A stretch of 64,000 bases of DNA, from positions 55,406,192 through 55,470,191 of the forward strand of contig OY829545.1 of the NCBI GenBank assembly GCA_963691705.1, written 5' to 3'. The notes below the pieces were generated by a model. It searched no databases, had not been told where the DNA came from, and saw nothing but the letters and a program-made list of their open reading frames with translations. The DNA is from Viola odorata. Taxonomy: Eukaryota > Streptophyta > Magnoliopsida > Malpighiales > Violaceae. This document shows, piece by piece, positions 21,475 through 32,634 of this stretch. Position 1 is the stretch's first letter; each line of letters opens with the position of its first letter. A program made the position numbers and the translations under genes.

Positions 21475-22347
21475 TCAACCCTGAAAGTCGGGATCCACTT
21501 GCTCCTGCCAAAGGTATTCCATCGAGGCCATCTCCCCTTTTTGCATGTCTATCTCGGCCTCTAAAGTTGTAATCCGTCTTTGCAGTGCCTGGCTCTTTCT
21601 GTCTCCCAAGTCTGCGCGAGTAGTCAAGATCCTTATCACCGAATTTCTGTCTTCAATTATGGCACTTGATGCTTCTTTCTTGCGGATTTCGTTGTTCAAA
21701 CGTTCCTTAAAGTCCTTGAGGGCCACTTTCTATTTTGTCGCTTGCATGCGGATAGTGTCCTTACTACGCCTTTCTAACTCATTCATCTGGACTTCTAGGT
21801 AACATTGGTGGGCTACAGAATCATCCCTTTCTTCTACCATCTGATCCCGTTCTTCTTGCGTTGCTCGCATCTGTTCTACTACTTGAGCGTAAGCCATGAC
21901 ATTCACCCCTTCGCTCACCTGAGATTCCCCTTCTTCTTCCATTGGTTTCTGATTTTCTGGGCGGGGTAAGACATTGTCGTTGACTCATCTTAACCTCCAC
22001 TGTGGATATTCCGGTATCGTTGCTGTAGGGGTGACGTGTCCCTTGAGACAAAAGGGGTGAGTCCAGTCTTGGGCGTACTGCTGAATGTTCTGATTTTCTC
22101 CGGTGTGTGGCAGGTTTGACCCTATCATGCCGAATGTCACGGGGATTACTTGCATGATGCAAAACTTTCTGAGGACGAGGGCGGGGCAATAGTGAACACA
22201 CCCTCATGCTCCGATCAAAGGAACCCAAGGTAAGGGTCCGCAGCAGACGATGGGATCGGAGGCCTGCTGCCATTTGGCGTGCCAACTAAAGTCTTCTCCC
22301 GAGAAGTTTATGAATCTGTCGACCCAGACATCTTTATTCTCCATTTT
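21475..22347 (-). pseudogene. ORF1 of element C, C-terminal portion
   Basis: The minus strand matches the last half of element D's ORF1: GESQVSEGVNVMAYAQVVEQ, a long heptad-rich region (QVVEQMRATQEERDQMVEER, ERLNNEIRKKEASSAIIEDR), and the terminal SMEYLWQ. A TAG at 21727-21729 and shifts further upstream break it. The N-terminal portion lies at 40737-41530, on the far side of element D, which inserted at CCATT. Confidence 0.85.
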
Positions 22348-23024
22348 CCATTTGTTGATATCCGAATTTTGACGCCATTTTTATTTAATTTTAGCATTTC
22401 TGTTATTTAGTTAACTTATAGTCATTTTCAGTTGATTTACTGTCGCTAGCATTTTTAGGTATTTCGTTGCGTTTTAGCATCGTCGTTAGCATCGTCAGCT
22501 TTCGAAATCACATTTTTAATTTTTCGGAACATATTTTCATTATTATTTTTAGCCTTAAAAATCACATTTTTTACTATCCGGCACTCGTTTGCTAGTTTTT
22601 CCTCGTTTTAGGCCATCACATAAATTTTAGGATTTTTAATATTTTAGCGCATTTTTAGTATTTTTATTATTTTATTATTATTTTCATTCGAGCTGTTATT
22701 GGACCCGAGTAAGTCCGCTCGGACAATAGCTTGACTTTAAAATGTTTTCCATCAACTAGTTGCTAGATTTTTTTCTGGTCGCAACGGTCTACAGCGATTC
22801 GTGTAATTTTCGGCGTAACGTTATTATTTTTCCGTTCAAACGTTTCACGTTTTTTAACGCGAAAATAAACACGTTAAACGAGAAATTCTCGTCATTCACT
22901 GTAGACGGTTAAACCCGTCGTATTTTTCTCTACACGACGGTACCTTCGGCTCGAAAAGTCAGAACGTTTGTTCGCGGGAACCGGCTCGAGGCCATTTAAA
23001 TCAGATGAAAGGCCATTTGATCAT

Positions 23025-23070
23025 GGCCATTGATCTGGTCAACCAAGGAAAGTCAACCAGATCAATGGCC
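23025..23070. repeat. Inverted repeat upstream of the LTR TATA box
   Basis: Fifteen-base arms GGCCATTGATCTGGT (23025-23039) and ACCAGATCAATGGCC (23056-23070) flank a 16-base loop. The same structure occurs in D's 3' LTR (37173-37218) and, with perfect 16-base arms, in C's LTR (44538-44577). Confidence 0.85.
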
Positions 23071-23258
23071 CTTGAATTAATGTGCATAATGCACATGCAC
23101 GGTGCACGCACGAGGGAGGCAACGGAAGTCCTCGCCCGAGCCAACTGCTCCCTAGCTCCCTAGCCCTCCGCCATCATCACGGCTCCCCTAGCCCCGCCAG
23201 CGCATGCTCCCGGCCACCACGCGCGGCTCCTTCGTCCGGCCTCCACGCGACCTTCGGC

Positions 23259-23266
23259 TATAAATA
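23259..23266 (+). promoter_or_regulatory. TATA box of element D 5' LTR
   Basis: TATAAATA lies in a GGC/GCC-flanked context at the edge of the GC-rich zone. An identical motif is in the 3' LTR at 37407-37414. Transcription would be expected to start around 23290. Confidence 0.75.
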
Positions 23267-24219
23267 GCCACCATTCTTCCACGCGCAAACGGTCCGAATT
23301 TTGCAAAAAAAACAGCACTGCTCTCTCCCCATTTTTCGGTCCAACTCCTGCACTCCTGAACCCCGTTCGCTCACCCTCACTGCCGTGCCTCGCCGTCGTC
23401 CGCCGGCAGCCGCACCACTGTAAGTGTTTCTTCCTTTTGTTTTTTCTTTAAATTTCATTTCAAGTTCGGTTAATTAATTAACTACTAAAACCTGCTGCAA
23501 TCACCTTGTTTTCAGTCTAATTTCACCATGCTAATGTTCGTCTAAATTATCGTGGCATAAGTTAATTGTTTGGTTAATTAATGTAAATATACATCTCCTC
23601 GTTTCCTTTGAACATCCCACTGTTTTTGCCTTCATTTCCTTGCTGTGACTGCACGGCTGCATTGAGGTAAGGGAGAGGCTTCTTTCGGGCTATGAACCAG
23701 GTGAATTGGTCGCCTGGTTCATTGGTCGCCTGGTTCATCACCTCCGTCACCGGCAGTGGCGCCGGCGATGGGAGGTTGAAGATGATGATCGGCCGCATGG
23801 CCCTTCGCGTGAGGAAATGAGAGAAAGGTGATGGGTTTGGCCCATCACCATTTAAATTAATTCCCTTGGGCCAGGAATTGTTCCTGGCCCATTTCTCCAA
23901 ACTTCCAAGCTGCCCAGCCCATTTATATTTTTCCGAGCCTTCGAGTCGTCATTTTTTTTACGTAAAATGCTAACATGCTTCGTGTGATTATTATTTGTGA
24001 TACGTGCTATTTTCCCTATATTTTTATACATGAATTGTTTAGTTCACTTTTTGTAAAATATTTCGTATGCTTATTTTTGCATCAAGTTGTTTATTGAATT
24101 GTTTTTATACGTGAATTGCTCATTTCTTATCGTGATATTTATTTTCATGTTATCTAACTTCAGTCATTTAGATTTAGCAGTTTAATTTCAGTCATTTAAA
24201 ATACCGCCTATATGGTCGG

Positions 24220-24850
24220 TTGCATTTTAGTTTTCATAAATATTCAACTGCTTTAATTTTTCGCAAAACTGCTGGAAATCCTTCCGCAAATTATCAACTG
24301 TTTAATTTTTCGCATTTTATTCTTCTGCACTTTAATTTTTCGCAATTTACTTTCGGCTATTTAAATTCAATATACCACCTATATGGTCGGTCGCATTTTA
24401 ATTCTCGTAAATATTCAACTGCTTTAATTTTTCGCAAAACTGCTGGAAATCCTTCCGCAAATTATCAACCGTTTCATTTTCCGCATTTTATTCTTCTGCA
24501 CTTTAATTTTTTGCAATTTACTTTCGGCTATTTAAATTCAATATACCGCCTATATGGTCGGTCGCATGTTAATTCTCGTAAATATCACCTGCTTTAATTT
24601 TTCGCAAACTGCTGGAAATCTTTCCGCAAATTATCAACTGCTTTAATTATCAACTGCTTAATTTTCTGCACTTTAATTTTCTGCACTTTAATTTTCCGCA
24701 CTTTATTTTTCCGCACTTTAATTTTCTGCACTTTAATTTTCTGTACTTTAATTTTTCGCACTTCATTCTTCCGCACTTTAATTTTTCGCAATTTACTTTC
24801 GGCAATTTAAATTCAATATACCACCTATAGGGTCGGTCGCATTTTAATTT
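24220..24850 (+). repeat. AT-rich short-period repeats in element D LTR
   Basis: The region is built of variants of TTTAATTTTYYGCACTTT (about 16-18 bp) and a larger unit containing ATGGTCGGTCGCAT and AACTGCTGGAAATC that recurs at about 180-bp spacing. The open frames crossing it are by-products of the repeat. Confidence 0.75.
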
Positions 24851-25039
24851 CCGTAAATATCAACTGCTTTAATTTTTCGCAAAACTGTTGGAAATTCTTC
24901 CGCAAATATCAATTGTTTTATTTTCTGCAAATATCCAACTGCTCATTTCTACATTATCAACTTGTTTTATTTTCTGCCAATCATCAACTGTTTTAATTCC
25001 CTATGAATCGTCAACCACATTTAATTTTTTCGCACTTAT

Positions 25040-25640
25040 CAAAACAGCATTTAAATTCTCGTATGCTTAAAATCAATCATTTTTCGCATGCAATCAACGT
25101 AACATTTAAATTCTCGCATGCTTAAAATCAATCATTTTTTGCATGCAATCCACGTAGCATTTAAATTCTCGCATGCTTAAAATTAGTCATTTTTCGCATG
25201 CAATCAACGCCACATTTAAATTCTCGCATGCTTAAAATCCATCATTTTTCGCATGCAATCAACGTAGCATTTAATTCTCGTATGCGTAAAATCCATCATT
25301 TTTTGCATGCAATCAACGTAGCATTTAATTCTCGTATGCGTAAAATCAATCATTTTCCGCATGCAATCACGTTAGCATTTAAATTCTCGTATGCTTAAAA
25401 TCAATCATTTTTCGCATGCAATCAACGTAGCATTTAAATTCTCATAGGCGTAAAATCGATCGTTTTTCGCATACAACCAACCCAGCATTTAAATTTTTGT
25501 ATGCTTAAAATCAATCATTTTTCGCATGCAATCATGTCATCATTTAAATTTCGTATGCGTCAAATAAACCATTTCTCGCATGCAATCATGTCATCATTTA
25601 AATCTCGTATGCATTAAATAGATCGTTTCTAGCATGAAAT
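25040..25640 (+). repeat. Tandem array, 54-55 bp unit, about 11 copies (5' LTR of D)
   Basis: The landmark GCATGCAATC occurs at 25086, 25141, 25196, 25251, 25305, 25359 and 25414, giving spacings of 55, 55, 55, 54, 54 and 55 bp. More diverged units run to about 25640. The matching array in the 3' LTR is at about 39130-39750. Confidence 0.9.
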
Positions 25641-26611
25641 CAACTGTCGTCATTTATTTTCCTGCACTTATCAAGCTCAGCATTTAATTCTCGTATGCGT
25701 AAAATCCATCATTTTACGCGTGCAATCAACTGTCATTTAAAATTTTCATTGCTTAGTTATTTCTCAAGCTATCACTAACACTCTCGTTTTGTGGGTTAAT
25801 TTCAAGCTTCGCGCGAAAGTACGCCTCACAAGTCCTTTTTATTTATTCGATGCTTTCTGCAAATATCAACTGTATGCATGATATATATAGAACTGCTAGA
25901 ATTAAAATCAATCCACATGAACAACGTGTTTAAAGACTTGCTTAAAATGCCATGTTCATCTGATTTCAAATTCTCGTTTGTATTGACTGTATGTACATGG
26001 GGACTTTCGATCCCACTTCAGTTTTTCACTTCAAAAACTTATCATTTAAATTTGTACTCTGTTAGCAATCCATGTTAGAATCACGTAGTAATTAGGTTAA
26101 TCATGCATGGCCCGATGATGAAAAAAGAGGGCGCTCATTCAGTCTTACGGAAATTTCAGTCCCATCACGTTACAGTCAGGAATAATCAATCCATCTCGAT
26201 AAACGGTAACCCCGTCTGAAAGATGTTTTAATTATTCCTGAACGATCACGATCATAGAAAAGACTAAAGTGATTATTCCTCTGAGGGCCCCCTTTTTCAA
26301 AACACCTTTTTAAACACCTCTCTCATCAACCGGTAATCATTTTCGGATGTGTCTCGGGTGCCTAACACCTTCCCGAGACCATAATACGACCCCGAACCTT
26401 TGTCTGGGGTCCAGACCCCTTTTTGTGCCTTTAGTTTTTTTACTTATTATATTTCCTATTCCATGACGATAAAGGTTCCCTAAACCTAGCAACCAAATTA
26501 GGGTGGCGACTTCATTGCATGTTGCGAGGCGTCTGTTTACGCTGAGCATTGTAAGGTCCCAAATTTCGTTGCACACTCGCGAATTTTTTTAAATTTCGAT
26601 GCGCGACAGTT

Positions 26612-26630
26612 TGGCGACTTCACTGGGGAC
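26612..26630 (+). other. Primer-binding site of element D
   Basis: Three bases after the LTR the sequence is TGGCGACTTCACTGGGGAC. Ogre elements are described as using tRNA-Arg, whose 3' end is complementary to this type of sequence. Element C has the equivalent at 42104-42122. Confidence 0.8.
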
Positions 26631-27206
26631 CTTAGGGTCGGAGCCGGTTTTATCTTTTTAGAGAGGTGTTTTATTTGTTTATTTATTTGCTTTGATCAAT
26701 TGTTGGTCTGTTTATTTATTTGCTTTATCAATTGTCATATGCATTTCATAGCGCCCTACACCCAGGGGACAATTACCAAAATAGGAGGGTAGTAGTGACG
26801 CCCTAGGACACATGTCCTGGGTAGTGTTCACCAATCCCAACTCGGATGAACCCCTAAAGCCAGTCGAAAGGTTATACGATTTCGCAAGAAATCGGGAGAC
26901 TGGACGACACTTTAGGGACCTTTTTCATGGTATCATCCGGGAACCATTCAAGCCAGTTAGAAATGTCGGAATCAGAGCCCCAGCACGTGCATCATGATTA
27001 TACCTGTTTGTCGTGGCATATTGACGTGATTTTTCTGTTATACGAACTGTAAATTTTCTGACACGTGCAGGTTATTTTGCATTTAAAATTTTATTTTTGT
27101 CCCATAGGACCCATTTTGCTCATTCGACATGTCGGCACCTACACTACTTTCATTTAATATTTTCGGGGGATGAAGTTCCGACGATCAGGCCGCACAAGGA
27201 GATCTG
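26631..27206 (+). other. Leader of element D before ORF1
   Basis: No supported protein. The stretch resembles, in reverse, the leader of element C (41531-42103), sharing phrases around CACTACCC and GAACCATTCAAGCCAGTTAG. Confidence 0.7.
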
Positions 27207-28850
27207 TTGGAACGTGGGTTCGCCCCTGACATCACCACCAAGATCAAAGTAGAAGTCGTAGACTTTGACTTAACTAGGATTCGGATGTTGAGAAATGAGT
27301 TGACTGAAGACGAAGAGACACAGTTTGAGGGTATTTATGGAAAGCTACTAACCCTAGTTGACGTAAAGACTGATTGGGGTTGCATCCGAGCAGCCCTAAA
27401 ATTCTGGGATCCCTATTATCGGTGCTTCTCTTTCGACAAAGAGGTAGACTTGACTCCTACGCTAGAGGAGTACTCAGCTCTGATGTGCTTCACCTCTCCT
27501 ATATCAGCCATCTACCAGAATGTTCGACTCGACTCCTCAAGTGTCAAAATAAGGCTCAATAAGTTGTTAGGAATCACTACTCGTGTCAGAGAAGGTGACT
27601 ACTTCTGGTGCTGGTCAGATATTGAGGCACGCTTTCGATTGTCCAACGGGAAGAAACGCTTAAGGATTCTGGCTTTCGCCATTGTAGGATTTGTCCTCTT
27701 TCCGAAAATGAGGAATGCCATCGACTTTCCAGCAGCCAACATCTTTTACGAGATGGAAACAAATGCCATCAATCCTACAACAGCCATTCTGGCCGAGTCC
27801 TTTCGCTCCTTGGACTCTTGTCGAAGAAAAGGGAAAGGGAGACTTACATGTTGCACCCAGTTGTTGACAGTATGGTTGGTCAGCCACTTCAAACAGATTC
27901 CTGATCAGACCATTTTCTTCGCAAGCTACATAAGGTCATGTCCTCTTCTCAGGGTTATCAACGCAATGACCACGGATAGATGGGAGATGGAAAATAAGGA
28001 TGTCTGGATCGACCGATTCATAAACCTCTCAGAAGAAGACTTCAGTTGGCACGCCAAATGGCTGCAGACTTCCAATCCCATCGTCTGCTGCGGACACTTA
28101 CCTTGGGTTCCTTTGATCGGAGCATGGGGATGCACTCACTATTGCCCTGCCCTCGTCCTCAGACAGTTCTGTATCACGCAAATAATTCCTGTGACGTTCG
28201 GCATGACAAGGTCAGACCTGCCACACGCTGGAGAAAATCAGAACATTCAGTTGTACGCCCAAGATTGGGCCCACCCTTTTTGCCTCAATGGACACGGCAT
28301 CCCTGCAACCACAATACCAGAATATCCACAGTGGAGGTCAAGACGAGTTAACGGCAATGTCTTACCTCGCCCTGAAAATCAAAAACCGATGGAAGAAGAA
28401 GGGGAATCGCAAGTGAGCGAAGGAATGGATGTCATGGCTTACGCTCAAGTGGTAGAACAGATGCGAGCAGCACAAGAAGAACGAGATCTGATGGTAGAGG
28501 AAAGGGATATGGCCCAAGCTCGTCAATGTGGCTTAGAGGTCCAGATGAATGAACTGGACAAGCAGCACAAGGATTTCATCCGCGTACAAGCAGTACAAAA
28601 GAAGGTGGCCCTCAGGGCCTTTAAGGAACGCTTGAGCAGTGAAACCCGCAAAAGAGAAGCATCAAGTGCCATAATCGAAGACAGGGATTCAACGATAAGG
28701 GTTTTGACTACTCGCGCAGACTTGGGAGAAAGGAAAAACCAAGTACTGCAAAGCCGAATTACCGCCTTAGAGGCTGAGTTAGAGATGAAAAAATGGGGGT
28801 TGGCTTCGATGGAATACCTTTGGCAACAGGACTCTAACGTCCAGGAATGA
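27207..28850 (+). CDS. Ogre ORF1 protein of element D
   Basis: This uninterrupted frame of 547 codons is the extra ORF that Ogre elements carry upstream of gag; its function is not established. The N-terminal ~380 residues (WGCIRAALKFWDPYYRCFSF, TPTLEEYSALM, YFWCWSDIEARFRLSNGKKR, WVPLIGAWGCTHYCPAL) recall the plant mobile domain seen in aminotransferase-like transposon and host proteins; I judge that resemblance by eye. Residues ~394-540 are strongly heptad-like and charged, so a long coiled coil is likely. The frame begins without an ATG at 27207 (TTG), and the first in-frame ATG is at 27285. The true start is either there or supplied by splicing. Being open while gag and pol are wrecked makes it the best-preserved gene of D. 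Confidence 0.85.
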   Translation: MERGFAPDITTKIKVEVVDFDLTRIRMLRNELTEDEETQFEGIYGKLLTLVDVKTDWGCIRAALKFWDPYYRCFSFDKEVDLTPTLEEYSALMCFTSPISAIYQNVRLDSSSVKIRLNKLLGITTRVREGDYFWCWSDIEARFRLSNGKKRLRILAFAIVGFVLFPKMRNAIDFPAANIFYEMETNAINPTTAILAESFRSLDSCRRKGKGRLTCCTQLLTVWLVSHFKQIPDQTIFFASYIRSCPLLRVINAMTTDRWEMENKDVWIDRFINLSEEDFSWHAKWLQTSNPIVCCGHLPWVPLIGAWGCTHYCPALVLRQFCITQIIPVTFGMTRSDLPHAGENQNIQLYAQDWAHPFCLNGHGIPATTIPEYPQWRSRRVNGNVLPRPENQKPMEEEGESQVSEGMDVMAYAQVVEQMRAAQEERDLMVEERDMAQARQCGLEVQMNELDKQHKDFIRVQAVQKKVALRAFKERLSSETRKREASSAIIEDRDSTIRVLTTRADLGERKNQVLQSRITALEAELEMKKWGLASMEYLWQQDSNVQE

Positions 28851-28853
28851 CAC

Positions 28854-29639
28854 CTTCAGGGAATGGCTCAGATATCGGCAAATCTTTTCCTTTCAGCTAG
28901 GACCCCTGATTTCATCTATCTTAGCCGTTTTTGATGAATTTAGGAAGTTGGCAAGTTTACCATATTTTGTAAACGCTTTTTAATAAAGTCGTACTCTTTC
29001 GGATATTTATTAAATTGCCTCATCTTTTCCATATCAACTATCCCTCCAATACAAACCCAAGAAAAGAAAAAAAACATCGCAAAACAAACAGAGAAAATCC
29101 CTCCGGGATAAAACACAGTCGTCTCACCGAAATTCTGAAAAAATCAGAACAAGTATTCAAAACATCCGAGTATCGCTCACTCATAGCCATGTCTTCCTAG
29201 TTTATCACAACAAACTCCAAGTTCATAAAAATTGTTGTCTCTCCCCTTGGTTGAGTTTACTAGGCATCAGGCATTACATCGTCAAAAGTATAGCGTAAAA
29301 GAGATCTTCCTAGCATGGCGGCATTGGTTGCCCCTGCTGGTTTGGGTTTCGCCGTTAGCATCTTAGATTTGCTTCATATCATTGGAATGTATAGAGGCTT
29401 CCTTCGTATCTTGTCAACCACTGGGATTCGTCGCCTCTCCGACCACCCTGAAAATATCAAGTGAAAGTGTGGCTGGAAAATAAATGAGCAACGTGGAGGC
29501 CTCGGGATTGCATATCACTTGTATATCCTCACTTGTATTTACTCGTTTCTGTGTTTTCCCTTTTTGCAGGTTCACGATAGCTCCTCGGAAGCAAGCTACT
29601 CCGCACAGGCTCCCCCTAACTAGACTTCAAAAATGAAAA
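28854..29639 (+). other. Spacer between ORF1 and gag of element D
   Basis: No supported protein. It contains AATAAAGTCGTACTCTTTCG near 28982 and the CAAGCTACTCCGCACAGGC phrase just before the gag ATG. Both are shared with element C. Confidence 0.7.
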
Positions 29640-31439
29640 ATGACTGAACCGGCCAAGACCGATGAAGCACTAATGGCTAGAATCGCAGAGTTAGAGGAGC
29701 AAGTTAGGATCACTACAGAAAGAGCCACCAGGGCCGAAAAGGAAAGAGATGAAGCTGTCACCGAAGTGCCACCGGGTTTTGATCTCCCTCAAACAAACGG
29801 ACTTTCCTCTTCGCTCGCTGTCGCAGGACCTTCTGTACTCCCGCCACTTTCTGGCCCCGTGGGCCATTGGAGATGGGTTAGTCCCTTCACTGTACCCACC
29901 GCTGCAAATCCACCAGCTAAGACGGGTGAAGAGATCTCCCCGTCACTTCAGCACCTTTCAACCAACCCTACAGCTGCAGTAGGTACAACCAGACAGTGTT
30001 CCCACCCATCTCAGGTTCGTCCTACCCAAGCCGCAATTTCGGGACCATCGGAAACTAAACTTCCAGGAAGCAATCCGACACAGCTACAGTCCTCTCGTGA
30101 ATATTCACCGACCATAGGTTTTGTCACCATTAGTGCAAAAGGGTCCAGTGTTGATCGATTGATCCCACGAAAGGACAAGCTAAAGGTTATTGAAACATAT
30201 GACCCTAGGGATCCCACTGATAAAAGCATGATGCTAGGAACTACGACGCCTCGGAAGTTCAAGATCCCACAATCCGAGAGGTACGCGGGGATTGAACGCC
30301 CCAAAACCCGCCTCAAAATCCACCACAATGAAACATCTGAACGGTACAAGCTCGACGCAGAAATCACACCTAACCGTTCTGACTTGCAAAATCTAGAGAA
30401 AAGGGCCGAGGAATCAGTAAAAACGTATGCTCAGAAACAGAAAGAACTAGCCGCAAGGATTTCTTTTCCTTTGGATGGCTGGCAACCTTTCCCATCACCC
30501 CCAACACAAATATCGCAACTTACACAACATAGACCATGTAAACCACCAAATAAATCAAGAAACCAAAATATCCATTGGGATCGGGGACCATTGCCTCCAT
30601 TTCCCGTTTCTTTGGGGGAGATTTACGAGCACCTTTTGGCCGCTAAACAAATTGCACCCACCCCAATCCAACCTTTACAGCCTCCTTACCCGAAGTGGTA
30701 CGATCATAATGCTAGATGCGAGTACCATGCTGGAGCTTAGGGTCACACAGTAGAAGATTGCTCCGCCCTAAGAGGAAAGGTTCACCATTTGATCAAATGT
30801 GGATGGATCTCTTTCGAGGACTTAGCCGAAAGACCCACACAACCCAGGCAACCTAAGCCATATAACCCACCAAAGGACCTAAATAACCGAAACACGTCAA
30901 AAAAGCGATGGAACCGAGAGCCTTTACCTCCTCTCCCTCTTCCTGCGGGAGAAATCTACAAACATCTCTTGGCGGCCGGACAGATTGTACCAGTTCCAGC
31001 TCAGCCTCAAATGCCTCCCTACCCGAAATGGTGTAATCTTAACGCAAGGTGCGAGTATCACGCTGGAGCCCCAAGTCACACTCTGGAAAATTGCTTCGCA
31101 TTCAAAGCAAAAGTTAATCGCTTGATCAAGAGTGGATGGGTCTCCTTCGAGGGCTTGGCGAAAGGACCTAACACGGCCATCGACCCTCTCCCAAACCGTG
31201 CCTCAGGTGGTGAAGGTATGAATGATATTTCAATGGAAACGGTTAAGAAGAGGACTTGCGAGTTAGAGACAGTCGACAGTGTCAGTAACGGCCCTCCCAC
31301 CTCTTGTTCCCACAAATATATGTCTCAAGTTGGGCCAGTAACAAGTGAATTTGCTGATATTGGGGGCATGACATGGAAGACAGAATGTATCCCCACATCG
31401 GAGCCACATTCTCCCTCACAGTCGAAATCGTCAATATGA
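29640..31439 (+). pseudogene. Truncated gag of element D
   Basis: It starts with an ATG and the same coiled-coil N-terminus as element C (MTEPAKTDEALMARIAELEE). The capsid core (the HALTWYMGLDRAR block of C) is absent. A first knuckle phrase (PYPKWYDHNARCEYHAGA) is followed by a TAG at 30738-30740, and the frame continues through GHTVEDC. The module is then repeated (PYPKWCNLNARCEYHAGAPS, HTLENC). The two CHHC knuckles are about 105 codons apart. The end (31300-31439) passes straight into sequence that in C lies after the protease, so the protease is deleted. Confidence 0.85.
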
Positions 31440-31731
31440 ATCACACCGTGGTCAGTATAGCTTCAGATTCCTGTATTGATGCTCTGGGAGAAGAAGAATC
31501 GTTGCCTGGTTCAGTCATTTTCGTAAAGAAGTCAGGGGAGTCTGTGTGCAGCTGGACCATCACCATGCTTCCGGATGTCTCTCCGAGATTACTCCTTTTG
31601 AAAAAATATATGTTTGCACGTTTTCTTACGAAGCCATTTTGTAGGGACTCATGTTCCCTTTTGTTAAAAATCAATATATATGCAAATTTTCATTTTCACG
31701 CATCTCTTTTTTTTCGCACTTTTAATTTTAG
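31440..31731 (+). other. Protease-RT linker remnant and putative intron of element D
   Basis: The first part encodes the conserved EEESLPGSVIFVKKSGESV segment. After about 31590 the sequence is AT-rich until a polypyrimidine tract and TTTTAG at 31726-31731. Next comes the conserved pol exon (GATGAGTGTTAG). The layout mirrors C at 13166-13324. Confidence 0.55.
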
Positions 31732-32634
31732 GATGAGTGTTAGTTCGGATTGTCTTGGTAAAACCTATGTCTTTACTGGCGAAGAAATGGTCGTCGCCAC
31801 CGAAGATAAGGTCGAAATCTCCGACGAACTGGCCCGTTTACTAGAAAGTTCAGAAAAGGAAATAACCCCTTGTGAGGAGGAATTGGACGAAGTAAACTTG
31901 GGGGCAAGCAATGAGGGTCAGAAGTTAGTCAAGATCGGAACTACCTTGGATACGACTCTGAGGGAAAGATTGATTTCCCTCCTCAAAAGACTACTCGGAC
32001 GCATTCGCACGGTCATACACCGATATGCTAGGGCTTGATCCCGGGATAGTCAAGCATCGCATTCCATTGAAACCTGAGTCTAAACCAGTCAAACAAAAGC
32101 TTGAAGAAAATCATCCAAAAATGGTGGTCACTCACAAAGACCGGCATGACACGCTTCCTTTCACACTGCATGCTTACCGAATAGCAACCCGTGCATCCCC
32201 AGGGGGCAACTCCCTACTCATTAGTTTACGGCATGGAAGCCGTAATTCCTCTGGAGGTAGAAAACCCTTCTCTCAGAATCCTGGCAGAATCAGAAGTAGA
32301 AGAATCGGGTGGGGCAAGAGTGAGGTACGAGCAGCTAAACCTCCTTCCCGAGAAGCTCTTGGCCGCTACTGGCCACGCACAATTATATCAGCAAAGAAGG
32401 GCCAACGCTTACAACAAGAAAGGGCGACCTCGTAAGTTCGAGACTGGGGATTTAGTGCTGAAGAAGTTTCTCCCTCATCAGGAGGCTAGTCAAGGAAAAT
32501 GGGCCCCAAGGTACGAGGGGTCGTATCTGGTCAAAAGTGCATTCTCAGAGGGTGCCCTAATGCTAACCAACATGGATGGAGACGATCTCCTAAGACCGGT
32601 AAACGCTGATGCAGTCAAGATATACTTCGCCTGA
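31732..32634 (+). pseudogene. Pol remnant of element D: RT start joined to integrase tail
   Basis: The pre-RT segment (SSDCLGKTYVFTGEEM, LGASNEGQKLVKIGTTLDTT) runs into the RT beginning (LGLDPGIVKHRIPLKPESKP). At about 32098-32110 it jumps directly to the integrase distal core (MVVTHKDRHDTLPFTLHAYR). A one-base expansion of a G run near 32200 shifts the frame. The integrase C-terminus (RPRKFETGDLVLKKFLPHQE, KWAPRYEGSYLVK) then runs to the stop at 32634. RT catalytic motifs, both RNase H domains and the integrase Asp residues are gone. The missing span corresponds to roughly 10265-12795 of element C. Confidence 0.9.

Larger units (their letters stand above)
22353..26608 (+). repeat. 5' LTR of element D (4,256 bp)
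   Basis: Boundaries are set by the CCATT target duplication on the left and the primer site on the right. The LTR contains a GC-rich promoter zone (22980-23420) with TATA at 23259, a hairpin-forming inverted repeat upstream of TATA, and a long AT-rich repeat zone (24180-25760). Confidence 0.95.

Noticed and set aside
21821..22285. 154-codon Arg-rich frame on the minus strand
   Set aside because: It overlaps the homologous ORF1 reading frame of element C in another phase; the ORF1 frame has the conserved match.
24220..24597. Repetitive 125-codon plus-strand frame in the D LTR (and 38308-38685)
   Set aside because: It is produced by the AT-rich LTR repeat units; there is no codon bias or domain.
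25040..25640. CRISPR-like regularly spaced repeats
   Set aside because: Units are head-to-tail with no unique spacers, inside a plant LTR; this is an ordinary tandem array.
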